Source: Streptomyces narbonensis (GTDB lineage Bacteria; Actinomycetota; Actinomycetes; Streptomycetales; Streptomycetaceae). Taken from it: a stretch of 64,000 nucleotides of DNA. The translations under genes were made by a program, and so were the position numbers. The stretch covers positions 248,001-312,000 of the forward strand of contig NZ_BMSF01000002.1 of NCBI RefSeq assembly GCF_014649015.1, given 5' to 3'. A model generated the notes under the pieces. That model had not been told where the DNA came from, did no database searches, and worked only from the letters and a program-made list of their open reading frames with translations. Positions 15,298 to 22,464 of this stretch are shown here, piece by piece. The number at the start of each line of letters is the position of its first letter. Position 1 is the first letter of the stretch.

Positions 15298-16584
15298 GTG
15301 CCTGCTCCGTCCCTTCCCGCATCTTCGGCGGCGCCGCCCGCCCACCGGAGAACCGTACGGATCACGGTCGCCCTGCTCTTCGCGGCCTGGCTCGTCGACT
15401 ACGCCGACCGCCTCGTGATCAATCTCGTACTGCCGTCCATCGGCGCGGAGTTCGACCTCGACCGCACCCGGCAGGGGCTCGTCGTCTCCGCCTTCTTCCT
15501 CGCCTACGCCCTCTGCCAGATACCCGGCGGCATGCTCGCCGACCGGTTCGGCGGCCGGCGGGTGACGCTCTGGGCCCTGCTGGCCTGGTCGGTCTTCACC
15601 GCCCTCACCGGCTTCGCCTGGTCCTTCGCGGTGCTGCTCGCCCTGCGCTTCGCCTTCGGCGTGGCAGAGGGCGTCTTCCCGCCGGCCGCCATGAAGGTCC
15701 TGGTCGAGCGGACCCGGCCGGAGGAGCGCATGGGCGCCAACGGCACGGTGATGAGCTCCAACGCGATCGCCGCCGTCATCACCCCGCTCGCCGTCGCCCC
15801 GCTGGTCGCCGTCTTCGGCTGGCGCTCGGCTTTCTGGTCCACCGCCGCCCTCGGTCTCCTCGCCCTCGTCGCCGTACGCCTCTGGCTCCCGGCCCCGCTG
15901 CCGCGAGGCGCGGACGCCCCGGCAGAGGGAGCGGGCGCGACCTCCCCGCCGCTCCGCGAGGTGCTGCGCAAGGGCGTCCTGTGGCGGTTCTCCCTCATGA
16001 TGTTCGGCTACAGCACGATCATCTGGGGCCTCAACACCTGGGTCCCGTCCTACCTCAGCGAGGAGCACGGGGTCTCGCTCACGGCGGCCGGAGCCCTCCT
16101 GGCAGTCCCGGCGCTCGGGGCCGCCGCCGCCACCGTTCTCGGCGGACGGCTCTCCGACCGGCTCGGCGGCCACCACCGCAAGGTCATCGTCCCCGGCATG
16201 GGCGTCTCCGCCGGCGCCCTGCTCCTCATGGCGAACACACCGTCCCTCGCCGGCTTCGTCGTCTTCGGCACGCTCGCCGTCTTCGCCGCGTCCCTCGCCT
16301 ACATGCCGATCTTCGCCGTCCCCATGTCCGGCCTCGCCCCGGAGTACGTGGGGGTGGGCGGCGCCGTGATCATCGTCGGCGGCCAGGTCGCGGGCATCGT
16401 CGCCCCGCCCGTCATGGGCGCGCTCGCCGACGCCTTCTCCTTCCAGGTCGCCTTCGGCTTCCTCGTCCTCGGCGCGGTGATCGCCGCCGTCATGTCGTGT
16501 CTGACCCCGCAGGACGCCACCGCCTTCCGCGCCGCGGCGGACCGCGCTCCCCGCTCCCCGAGCCCCGCAAAGGAATCCGCATGA
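15298..16584 (+). CDS. MFS transporter, ACS/anion-cation symporter type
   Basis: The protein has 428 residues with 12 predicted membrane segments. The N-terminal half has WLVDYADRLVINLVLPSIGAEF and the loop 2-3 motif GGMLADRFGGRR typical of the MFS, plus the VAEGVFPPA signature of the ACS subgroup (organic anions, sugar acids). GTG 15298 follows GAGAGGAG. Its stop overlaps the ATG of the M20 amidohydrolase (ATGA). This suggests import of a substrate that the amidohydrolase cleaves. The substrate is not evident. Confidence 0.85.
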   Translation: MPAPSLPASSAAPPAHRRTVRITVALLFAAWLVDYADRLVINLVLPSIGAEFDLDRTRQGLVVSAFFLAYALCQIPGGMLADRFGGRRVTLWALLAWSVFTALTGFAWSFAVLLALRFAFGVAEGVFPPAAMKVLVERTRPEERMGANGTVMSSNAIAAVITPLAVAPLVAVFGWRSAFWSTAALGLLALVAVRLWLPAPLPRGADAPAEGAGATSPPLREVLRKGVLWRFSLMMFGYSTIIWGLNTWVPSYLSEEHGVSLTAAGALLAVPALGAAAATVLGGRLSDRLGGHHRKVIVPGMGVSAGALLLMANTPSLAGFVVFGTLAVFAASLAYMPIFAVPMSGLAPEYVGVGGAVIIVGGQVAGIVAPPVMGALADAFSFQVAFGFLVLGAVIAAVMSCLTPQDATAFRAAADRAPRSPSPAKESA

Positions 16585-18179
16585 CCACCGACGGCAGCAT
16601 CGCCAACCCGGCCACGGACGCGGGCGCGTCCGCGTCCCCGGCCACGGCCTCGGCTCCGGCTTCGGCTTCGGCCACAGCTCAGGCCCCGGCCTCGACACCG
16701 GCCACAGCTCAGGCCCCGACCAAGGCCACAGCTCCGGCCAAGGCCACCGCCCCAGCCCCAGCCCCGGCCACGGCCTCGGCCTCGGCCTCGGCTCCGGCTT
16801 CGGCCACAGCCCAGGTCCCGGCCCCGGCCTCGGCCACAGCTCAGGCCCCAGCCCCGGCCTCGGCTACAACTCAGGTCCCGGCCACGGCTCCGGCCTCGGC
16901 CGGTGTCGCCCCGCTCCTCGACGGACTCGACGAGCGGCTTCCCGGGCTCCTCGCCCTCTACGAGGACCTGCACGCCCATCCCGAGCTCTCCTTCCAGGAG
17001 TTCCGTACGGCCGGCGTCGCCGCCGAGCGGCTCCGCGCCCAGGGCTGGGAGGTCACCGAGGGCGTCGGCGGCACCGGAGTGGTCGGCGTCCTCGCCAACG
17101 GCGCCGGCCCCGTCGTCCTGCTCCGCGCCGACATGGACGCCCTGCCCGTCAGGGAGGAGACCGGGCTGCCGTACGCCTCCAACGCCACCGGCACCGACCC
17201 GGACGGCAACGAGGTGCCCGTCATGCACGCCTGCGGGCACGACATGCACGTCACGTGTCTCCTCGGCGCCACCGACCTGCTCGCCGCCCATCGCGAGGCC
17301 TGGAGCGGCACCGTCGTCGCCGTCTTCCAGCCCGCCGAGGAGGTCGGCGGCGCGCCGGCCATGATCGAGGACGGCTTCCTCGAACGGTTCCCGCGCGCCG
17401 GGATCTGTCTCGGCCAGCACGTCGCACCGGCGCCGGTCGGCTTCATCGGCACCCGGCCCGGCCCGGTCATGGCCGCGTCCGACAGCCTCCGCGTGACCCT
17501 CTTCGGCCGCGGCGGCCACGGATCGAGCCCCGAGACGGCCGTCGACCCGGTGGTGATGGCCGCCGCCGTCGTCATGCGGCTGCAGACCGTCGTCTCCCGG
17601 GAGATCGGCGCCGCACAGACAGCGGTCGTCACCGTCGGCTCGCTGCACGCCGGGACGAAGGAGAACATCATCCCGGACACCGCCGAGCTGCGGATCAACA
17701 TCCGCTCCACCACCCCTGCCGTACGGGACCGGCTCCTGGCCGCCGTCACCCGCATCGTCCGCGCGGAGGCCGCCGCCTCGGGCGCTCCCAAGGAGCCGGA
17801 GATCGTCCCCTTCAACGCCTTCCCGGTCACCGTCAACGACGGGCCCGCGACCGCCCTCGTCCAGTCCGCCCTCACCGAGGCCTTCGGCGAGGGAAGGGTC
17901 TTCACCCTGCCCCAGGTCATCACCGGCAGCGAGGACTTCGGTGTCTTCGGCACCGCGCTCGGAGTCCCCTCCGTCTTCTGGCACTTCGGCGGCGCCGACC
18001 CCGCCCTGTACGCGGGCGTCGCCCCCGACTCCCTCCTGGAGAACGGCCTCCCCGACACCGTCCCCGCCAACCACTCGCCCCACTTCGCGCCCGTGCCCGG
18101 GCCGACGATCCCCGTCGGCGTGACCGCACTGCTCGCCGCGGCCGCCCACTGGCTGCGGAAGGAGACCCCCGGGGCCTGA
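16581..18179 (+). CDS. M20-family amidohydrolase with long Ala/Pro/Ser/Thr N-terminal tail
   Basis: The protein has 532 residues. Residues from about 110 form a normal M20D amidohydrolase (N-acyl-amino-acid hydrolase/HipO-like): LLRADMDALPV, HACGHDMHVT, VFQPAEEVGG, GGHGSSPETAVDPV, HAGTKENIIPDTAELRINIR and GSEDFG, with the metal ligands present. The first 107 residues are instead an AQAPA/ASATAQVPA-type low-complexity tail encoded by a DNA minisatellite (about 16610-16905). There is no obvious signal peptide. The ATG overlaps the permease stop and would require translational coupling. A start nearer the enzyme domain is possible, but no better ribosome site is visible. Confidence 0.85.
   Translation: MTTDGSIANPATDAGASASPATASAPASASATAQAPASTPATAQAPTKATAPAKATAPAPAPATASASASAPASATAQVPAPASATAQAPAPASATTQVPATAPASAGVAPLLDGLDERLPGLLALYEDLHAHPELSFQEFRTAGVAAERLRAQGWEVTEGVGGTGVVGVLANGAGPVVLLRADMDALPVREETGLPYASNATGTDPDGNEVPVMHACGHDMHVTCLLGATDLLAAHREAWSGTVVAVFQPAEEVGGAPAMIEDGFLERFPRAGICLGQHVAPAPVGFIGTRPGPVMAASDSLRVTLFGRGGHGSSPETAVDPVVMAAAVVMRLQTVVSREIGAAQTAVVTVGSLHAGTKENIIPDTAELRINIRSTTPAVRDRLLAAVTRIVRAEAAASGAPKEPEIVPFNAFPVTVNDGPATALVQSALTEAFGEGRVFTLPQVITGSEDFGVFGTALGVPSVFWHFGGADPALYAGVAPDSLLENGLPDTVPANHSPHFAPVPGPTIPVGVTALLAAAAHWLRKETPGA
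16610..16905. repeat. in-gene minisatellite in the amidohydrolase
   Basis: Imperfect tandem units based on GCCACAGCTCAGGCCCCG and GCCTCGGCTCCGGCT repeat through about 300 bp in frame. The complementary strand is strongly G-rich. The array encodes the Ala/Pro/Ser/Thr tail and shows no relation to M20 enzymes. Confidence 0.75.
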
Positions 18180-18335
18180 GCCCGGGGCCTGAGCCCGGGG
18201 CCGGAGCCCGCGACCGGTCCCGTGCCGGGCGGGCGGATATCCGTACAGCGCAGCAGGTTCCCGTACCCGCGCAGGCGGATTCCCGTACCCGGGCGGGCAG
18301 GTTGCCGTGCCGGGCGGGCGGTCGCGCTCCCATGG
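18178..18335. repeat. short direct repeats between amidohydrolase and TetR gene
   Basis: Two to three copies of GGCCTGAGCCCGGG (18178-18205) are followed by degenerate copies of a unit like CGGGCGGGCGGATATCCGTAC (18224-18325). No open gene is convincing here. Confidence 0.5.
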
Positions 18336-18351
18336 ATAAAGTGGGGCCACG

Positions 18352-18945
18352 ATGACACGTTTCCGCGAGAGCGTCCGCTCCCTCCTGCGTGAGCAGGTGC
18401 TCGACGCCGCCTACCGCCTCGTCGCCGCCGAAGGCTGGGGCGGGCTGCGCATGACCGCCATCGCGCGGGCGGCCGGGATCAGCCGCCAGACGCTCTACAA
18501 CGAGTTCGGGTCGAAGGAGGCCATCGGCAAGGCCCTGGTCCAGCGCGAGCTGGAGGGCTTCCTGCTCGGCATCCAGCGCGAACTCGACGCCCATCGTGGC
18601 GAGTTGGAGGCGGCCGCCGCCGCCGGTGTCGGCTACACGCTCCAGCAGGCCGCGGACAACCCCCTGATCAAGGGGGTTCTGGTGGCCGCGCGGGGCGGCG
18701 AGGACGATCTTCTCGCCTATCTGACCACGCGCCCGGAGCCCGTCTTCGGGACGGCGATGACGATGCTCGACGCGTACGCGATCGAGGCCTGGCCCGATGT
18801 GGACGAGGAGTCGCGGGGCCTCGCGGTCGAGACGATCGTCCGGCTCACGGTCAGCCACATCGTCCAGCCGGTGGCCTCGCCGGAGGAGTCCGCGCGGCGC
18901 ATCGCCCGGATCACGGCCCGGACCGCGTATCCCGGCGGCTGCTGA
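18352..18945 (+). CDS. TetR-family regulator
   Basis: The protein has 197 residues. The HTH (REQVLDAAYRLVAAEGWGGLRMTAIARAAGISRQTLYNEFGSKEA, about residues 13-58) is canonical, and the C-terminal domain is helical (TetR_C group with SHIVQP near the end). It stands alone between the amidohydrolase and the cold-shock-like gene. Its targets are not evident and no clear operator dyad was found upstream, only the short repeats. Confidence 0.8.
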   Translation: MTRFRESVRSLLREQVLDAAYRLVAAEGWGGLRMTAIARAAGISRQTLYNEFGSKEAIGKALVQRELEGFLLGIQRELDAHRGELEAAAAAGVGYTLQQAADNPLIKGVLVAARGGEDDLLAYLTTRPEPVFGTAMTMLDAYAIEAWPDVDEESRGLAVETIVRLTVSHIVQPVASPEESARRIARITARTAYPGGC

Positions 18946-19224
18946 GGCGCCAGGCGGGGAAGCGTCAAGGGGAAGCGCCTCGGGGAGGCGTCAGGCCGGG
19001 GCCGGGACCGGGAGGTGGCGCGAAGTCGGCGAGGCCCGGTGCCGGACACGGGGGATCTCCGGCACCGGACCTCTGTTGAATATTCTACGAGACGGCTGAG
19101 GGTGGCCCGCACACCGGGGCCGCCCCGATCGCCCGCCGGCGGTGTCCCGTGACGGGCGAAGCGCGGACCGGCGGGGTAGATCTCCCCTGAGAGGCACTTC
19201 GCCGGTGACGACAGGGAGGCCGCC
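18946..19224. other. gene-free stretch with one hairpin
   Basis: This 279-bp gap holds an 11-bp perfect inverted repeat (CCGGTGCCGGA at 19036-19046 with its complement at 19058-19068), followed by an AT-rich patch (TTGAATATTCTA, 19076-19087). The hairpin could end transcription of the TetR gene or act in the leader of the cold-shock-like gene. Nothing else is recognisable. Confidence 0.4.
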
Positions 19225-19431
19225 ATGGAAGGCAGAAGCAAAGGGTTCGTGCAGTCCTTCAACCGTCTCGGCGGATACGGCTTCGTCGTCCCCGTGGGCT
19301 CCGAGGAGCAGGTCTGGTTCAGTGCGGAGGACATCGAGGGTGAGCCCCAGGTGCTCTCCGAGGGCCAGCAGGTCACCTTCGTCCTCGTCCTCGGCGACGG
19401 CCGCTTCGAGGCGAAGGAACTGCGCCTCTGA
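19225..19431 (+). CDS. small cold-shock-domain-like protein
   Basis: The protein has 68 residues, the length of Csp proteins. It has KGFVQSFNRLGGYGFVVPVG (RNP1-like), VWFSAEDIEG (RNP2-like VFVH position changed to VWFS) and a closing EGQQVTFVLVLGDGRFEAKEL strand. Classical cold-shock proteins bind single-stranded RNA or DNA. Here several aromatic residues of RNP1/RNP2 are altered, so nucleic-acid binding may be weaker or different. Preceded by AGGGAGG. Confidence 0.75.
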   Translation: MEGRSKGFVQSFNRLGGYGFVVPVGSEEQVWFSAEDIEGEPQVLSEGQQVTFVLVLGDGRFEAKELRL

Positions 19432-19520
19432 CTCACTCGGACGGACGAGTGACGGCGGCGTGTCCGACGGGAGGGCTCGGGCCCGGCCGGACCGCTCGCG
19501 GGGCTGCCTACGATGACCTC

Positions 19521-19937
19521 ATGTCCGAGCGCGCAGACCCGGCAGACGCCGCAGATCCCGACGACCCCACGGCGGGCAGCACGGCGCCTGCCGTGGCGGC
19601 CGCCGTGTCCCGTACGCACGAGCGGACGCCGGGGGCGCGGGAACTCGCTGCGGCAGCCGAGGTGTTCGCGCTGCTCTCCGACCCCACCCGCCTCCACCTC
19701 CTGTGGCTGCTCACGCACGGGGAGGCCGACGTCACCGCCCTGACGGAGGCGTGCGGAGCCGCGCGCCCGGCCGTGAGCCAGCACCTGGCCAAACTGCGCC
19801 TCGGCGGACTGGTGCAGTCCCGCAAGGACGGGCGCCGCGTCGTGTACGCGATGCCGGACGGGCATCTGAAGCGGCTGGTCGTCGAGGCGATCAGCCGTGC
19901 CGACCACGTCGTGAGCGGCGAGCCCTGGCACGACTGA
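19521..19937 (+). CDS. ArsR/SmtB-family regulator
   Basis: The protein has 138 residues. A low-complexity acidic N-terminus (about 25 residues) precedes a winged helix (AAEVFALLSDPTRLHLLWLLTHGEADVTALTEACGAARPAVSQHLAKLRLGGLVQSRKDGRRVVYAM). No CxC metal site is seen. A C-terminal patch with His and Asp (GHLKRLVVEAISRADHV) could form an alpha-5 type metal site. It precedes an MFS gene by about 110 bp, with a palindrome at 19969-19988 in between. ATG 19521 is chosen over upstream 19449 because homology begins after it. Confidence 0.85.
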   Translation: MSERADPADAADPDDPTAGSTAPAVAAAVSRTHERTPGARELAAAAEVFALLSDPTRLHLLWLLTHGEADVTALTEACGAARPAVSQHLAKLRLGGLVQSRKDGRRVVYAMPDGHLKRLVVEAISRADHVVSGEPWHD

Positions 19938-19968
19938 GAACCTCGGGCCCGAAACCCTCGGCGTCAAC

Positions 19969-19988
19969 ATGTGCGCACCTGTGCACAT
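19969..19988. promoter_or_regulatory. candidate ArsR operator
   Basis: ATGTGCGCA and TGTGCACAT form an imperfect inverted repeat 2 bp apart, between the ArsR gene and the MFS gene. It resembles SmtB/ArsR-type 12-2-12 sites in form only. The ATG inside it also opens the longest MFS reading frame, which I regard as not used. Confidence 0.5.
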
Positions 19989-20049
19989 TTCGGCTACGGT
20001 GAAGAGGCCGGAGAACCGCCGACCGCCGTGGCCGACCGGGGGCGCCCTC

Positions 20050-21474
20050 ATGCTGTCCGTGCTGCGCAACCGCACCTACCGACGCCTCTTCACCGCCCAG
20101 GTCGTCGCCCTCGCCGGCACGGGCCTCGCGACCGTGGCGCTGAGCCTCCTCGCCTACGACCTCGCCGGGACGAACGCCTCCGCCGTGCTCGGCACCGCCC
20201 TGGCGATCAAGATGGCCGCGTACGTCGGCATGGGCCCCGTCGTCGGCGCGCTCGCCGGCCGGCTGCCCCGCCGGACCCTGCTCGTCACCCTGGACCTCGT
20301 ACGGGCCGGGATCGCCGTGTCCCTGCCGTTCGTCACTCAGGTGTGGCAGATCTACGTCCTGATCCTGCTCCTCCAGACCGCCTCCGCCGCCTTCACGCCG
20401 ACCTTCCAGGCGACGATCCCCGAGGTGCTGCCCGAGGAGCGCGACTACACCCGGGCGCTCTCCCTCTCCCGGCTCGCCTACGACCTGGAGAGCCTGCTCA
20501 GCCCGGCGCTCGCCGCCGTGCTGCTCACCCTCGTCCCGTACGACCGGCTCTTCGCCGGCACCGCCGTCGGCTTCCTCGTCTCGGGCATCCTGGTCCGCGC
20601 GACCGCCCTGCCCGCGCCGGCACCCGCCGCACGCGCCGGAGGCCTCCGGGCCAGGGCCGCCTTCGGTACGCGGCTCCTCCTCGGCACTCCGCGCCTGCGG
20701 GCCCTGCTCGCCCTCGACGTCGCGGTGGCGGCGGCGGGCGCGGCGGTGCTCGTGAACACCGTCGTCCTGGTCCGCGACTCCCTCGGCCGCGCCCCCGGGG
20801 ACGTCCCGCTCGCCCTCGGTGCCTACGGGGCGGGCTCGATGGCGGTGGCACTCCTCCTCCCGCGCGCCCTGGACCGCCGGCCCGCGGAATCGGTCGGCAG
20901 GCCGGCGCGCACCCTCCGGCCGCCCGCGGAACGGGCGCTCATGCTGCGCGCCGCCTTCGTCCTGCCCGGGACCCTCGGGCTGCTCGCACTCGGGCTCGGG
21001 GCCGGAGCGGGGGCCGGCGTCGGAGTCGGCCACGCGCCGGGCGGCCCGTCCTGGTCCTGGCCAGGGCTGCTCGTGCTCTGGGCGGTCCTCGGCGCGGCGA
21101 CCTCGGCGATCCTGACGCCCGGCGGCAGGCTGCTGCGCCGCTCCGCGCGGAGCGGCGACCTGCCGGCCGTCTTCGCCGCCCGGTTCTCCCTCTCGCACGC
21201 GGGCTGGCTGCTCACCTACCCGCTCGCCGGCTGGCTCGCCGCGGGTGCCGGACTCGCGGCCTCGGCGGCCGTACTCGCCGGGGTGGCCCTGCTCGGCGCC
21301 CTGGCCGCCGCCCGCCTGTGGCCCCGTATCGATCCGGCCGCGCTCGCACACGTCCACCCCGAACTGCCCGCCGGCCACCCCCATCTCGTGGCGGCGGGCG
21401 GCGGGGGCCGCCACGCGCACGACTTCCACATCGACGAACTCCACCGCCGCTGGCCCCCCGGGGAGGCGGCCTGA
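20050..21474 (+). CDS. MFS transporter with His-rich C-terminus
   Basis: The protein has 474 residues (ATG 20050) and about 12 membrane segments. It opens LRNRTYRRLFTAQVVALAGTG and has GALAGRLPRRTLL as the loop 2-3 motif. The C-terminus is His-rich (HPHLVAAGGGGRHAHDFHIDELH). It is clearly paralogous to the MFS protein at 60659 (same AFTPTFQA.IP core and FSLSHAGWLLTYPLAGWL versus FSLSHLAWLVTYPVAGWL). Linkage to ArsR and the His tail suggest metal export, which is inference. The in-frame ATG 19969 lies inside the palindrome, so the shorter start is preferred. Confidence 0.82.
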   Translation: MLSVLRNRTYRRLFTAQVVALAGTGLATVALSLLAYDLAGTNASAVLGTALAIKMAAYVGMGPVVGALAGRLPRRTLLVTLDLVRAGIAVSLPFVTQVWQIYVLILLLQTASAAFTPTFQATIPEVLPEERDYTRALSLSRLAYDLESLLSPALAAVLLTLVPYDRLFAGTAVGFLVSGILVRATALPAPAPAARAGGLRARAAFGTRLLLGTPRLRALLALDVAVAAAGAAVLVNTVVLVRDSLGRAPGDVPLALGAYGAGSMAVALLLPRALDRRPAESVGRPARTLRPPAERALMLRAAFVLPGTLGLLALGLGAGAGAGVGVGHAPGGPSWSWPGLLVLWAVLGAATSAILTPGGRLLRRSARSGDLPAVFAARFSLSHAGWLLTYPLAGWLAAGAGLAASAAVLAGVALLGALAAARLWPRIDPAALAHVHPELPAGHPHLVAAGGGGRHAHDFHIDELHRRWPPGEAA

Positions 21475-21475
21475 T

Positions 21476-21597
21476 CAGGCCGTGCTGCTCAGGCCGTGCT
21501 GCTCAGGCCGTGCTGCTCAGGCCGTGCTGCTCAGGCCGTGCTGCTCAGGCCGTGCTGCTCAGGCCGTGCTGCTCAGGCCGTGCTGCTCAGGCCGTGA
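21476..21597. repeat. 14-bp tandem repeat (CAGGCCGTGCTGCT) between convergent genes
   Basis: Eight perfect copies plus a partial ninth begin 2 bp after the MFS stop and run into the last codons and stop of the TetR gene at 21587. The unit contains the complement of that gene's final ACG GCC TGA codons, so the array looks like an expansion of its 3' end. Confidence 0.9.
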
Positions 21598-22327
21598 GGC
21601 GCATCTCCAGGCCGTCGAGGACGACCTCCAGGCCGTAGGTGAACTTCGCGTCGCGGAGGGCGACGGGGTCGACGGGCGCCCGGACGGCGGCGTCGGCGTA
21701 GGCCTCGGCGAGGTGGTCGTGGTCGGCCGCGGCCTGCTGGGCGGCGGGCATCAGCCGGGCGATGAAGTCGCCCTCGCTGTCGCCGGAGCGGGCGACCGTG
21801 GTCAGCCAGGCGGCCTCCGTCGTGCTCATCCCGATGACGTACGACAGGAGGGTGTCGATCGCCCGGCTCGGCTCCGGGAAGCCGGCCGCCGTGAAGAGGG
21901 CGGCGAGCCGCTCCGAGTACGACATCAGGTTCGGTCCCAGATAGGCGAGACCCGCCTGGCCGAGGACGGACGAGAGCCAGGGGTGGCGCAGGGCCGTCGC
22001 GCGGAAGGAGCCCGCGGCCTCGGTCGCGGCGGCGCGCCAGCCGGCTCCGCCGCGGGCGGCGTCCGCCGGGGGGACGGTGATCTCGGCGGCGACCTCGTCC
22101 ACGGCGAGCTCCATGAGCTCGTCCTTGGTCGCGACGTGACGGTAGAGCGAGGTGGCGCCGGCGTTCAGGCGGGCGCCGAGCTTGCGCATGCTGAGCGCCT
22201 CGATGCCGTCGGCGTCCAGCATGACGACCGCCTCGCGGACGATCGCGGTGCGGCTGAGCGCGGGCTGATCGGGTGGGGACTGCTGTCGCGTCCATACGGA
22301 CGGGACGGGGTTCGCCTTGGCGGCCAT
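21587..22327 (-). CDS. TetR-family repressor of the adjacent efflux pump
   Basis: The protein has 246 residues. ATG 22327 is preceded by GAAGGAGG. The HTH lies near residues 30-75 (RTAIVREAVVMLDADGIEALSMRKLGARLNAGATSLYRHVATKDELMELAVDEV), with a TetR_C_1-type ligand domain after it. It is divergent from the DHA2 efflux gene, and the shared 137 bp carries strong dyads (22382-22417). This is the standard drug-responsive repressor/pump arrangement. Confidence 0.88.
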   Translation of the reverse strand: MAAKANPVPSVWTRQQSPPDQPALSRTAIVREAVVMLDADGIEALSMRKLGARLNAGATSLYRHVATKDELMELAVDEVAAEITVPPADAARGGAGWRAAATEAAGSFRATALRHPWLSSVLGQAGLAYLGPNLMSYSERLAALFTAAGFPEPSRAIDTLLSYVIGMSTTEAAWLTTVARSGDSEGDFIARLMPAAQQAAADHDHLAEAYADAAVRAPVDPVALRDAKFTYGLEVVLDGLEMRLTA

Positions 22328-22340
22328 GGGCCCTCCTTCG

Positions 22341-22417
22341 CTGCGTACGGCGTTCGCATCCAGCGTACAGGTGCAAGGGGTTGCGAACACTGTGCGCGTC
22401 TGCGTACAGTGTTCGCA
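22341..22417. promoter_or_regulatory. repressor operators between TetR gene and DHA2 pump
   Basis: Perfect 12-bp arms TGCGAACACTGT (22382-22393) and ACAGTGTTCGCA (22406-22417) lie 12 bp apart. The 18-bp sequence CTGCGTACAGTGTTCGCA (22400-22417) has a near-copy at 22341-22358 (2 differences). This suggests two binding positions covering both promoters. Confidence 0.7.
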
Positions 22418-22464
22418 CCGAAGGAAATCGGCAAGCGAAAGACGAAAGTCGAGGGGGAAGTCCG

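Noticed and set aside
14143-16698. 851-codon minus-strand frame extending the Lrp gene upstream
   Set aside because: Homology begins at ATG 15234; the upstream part lies antisense to the MFS gene.
16605-16905. Repeat array considered as a CRISPR array
   Set aside because: Units are contiguous, imperfect, have no spacers and read in frame within the amidohydrolase gene.
19969-20049. Upstream start for the ArsR-linked MFS gene
   Set aside because: The ATG lies inside the palindrome that is probably the ArsR operator, and the extra 27 residues show no membrane or family features.
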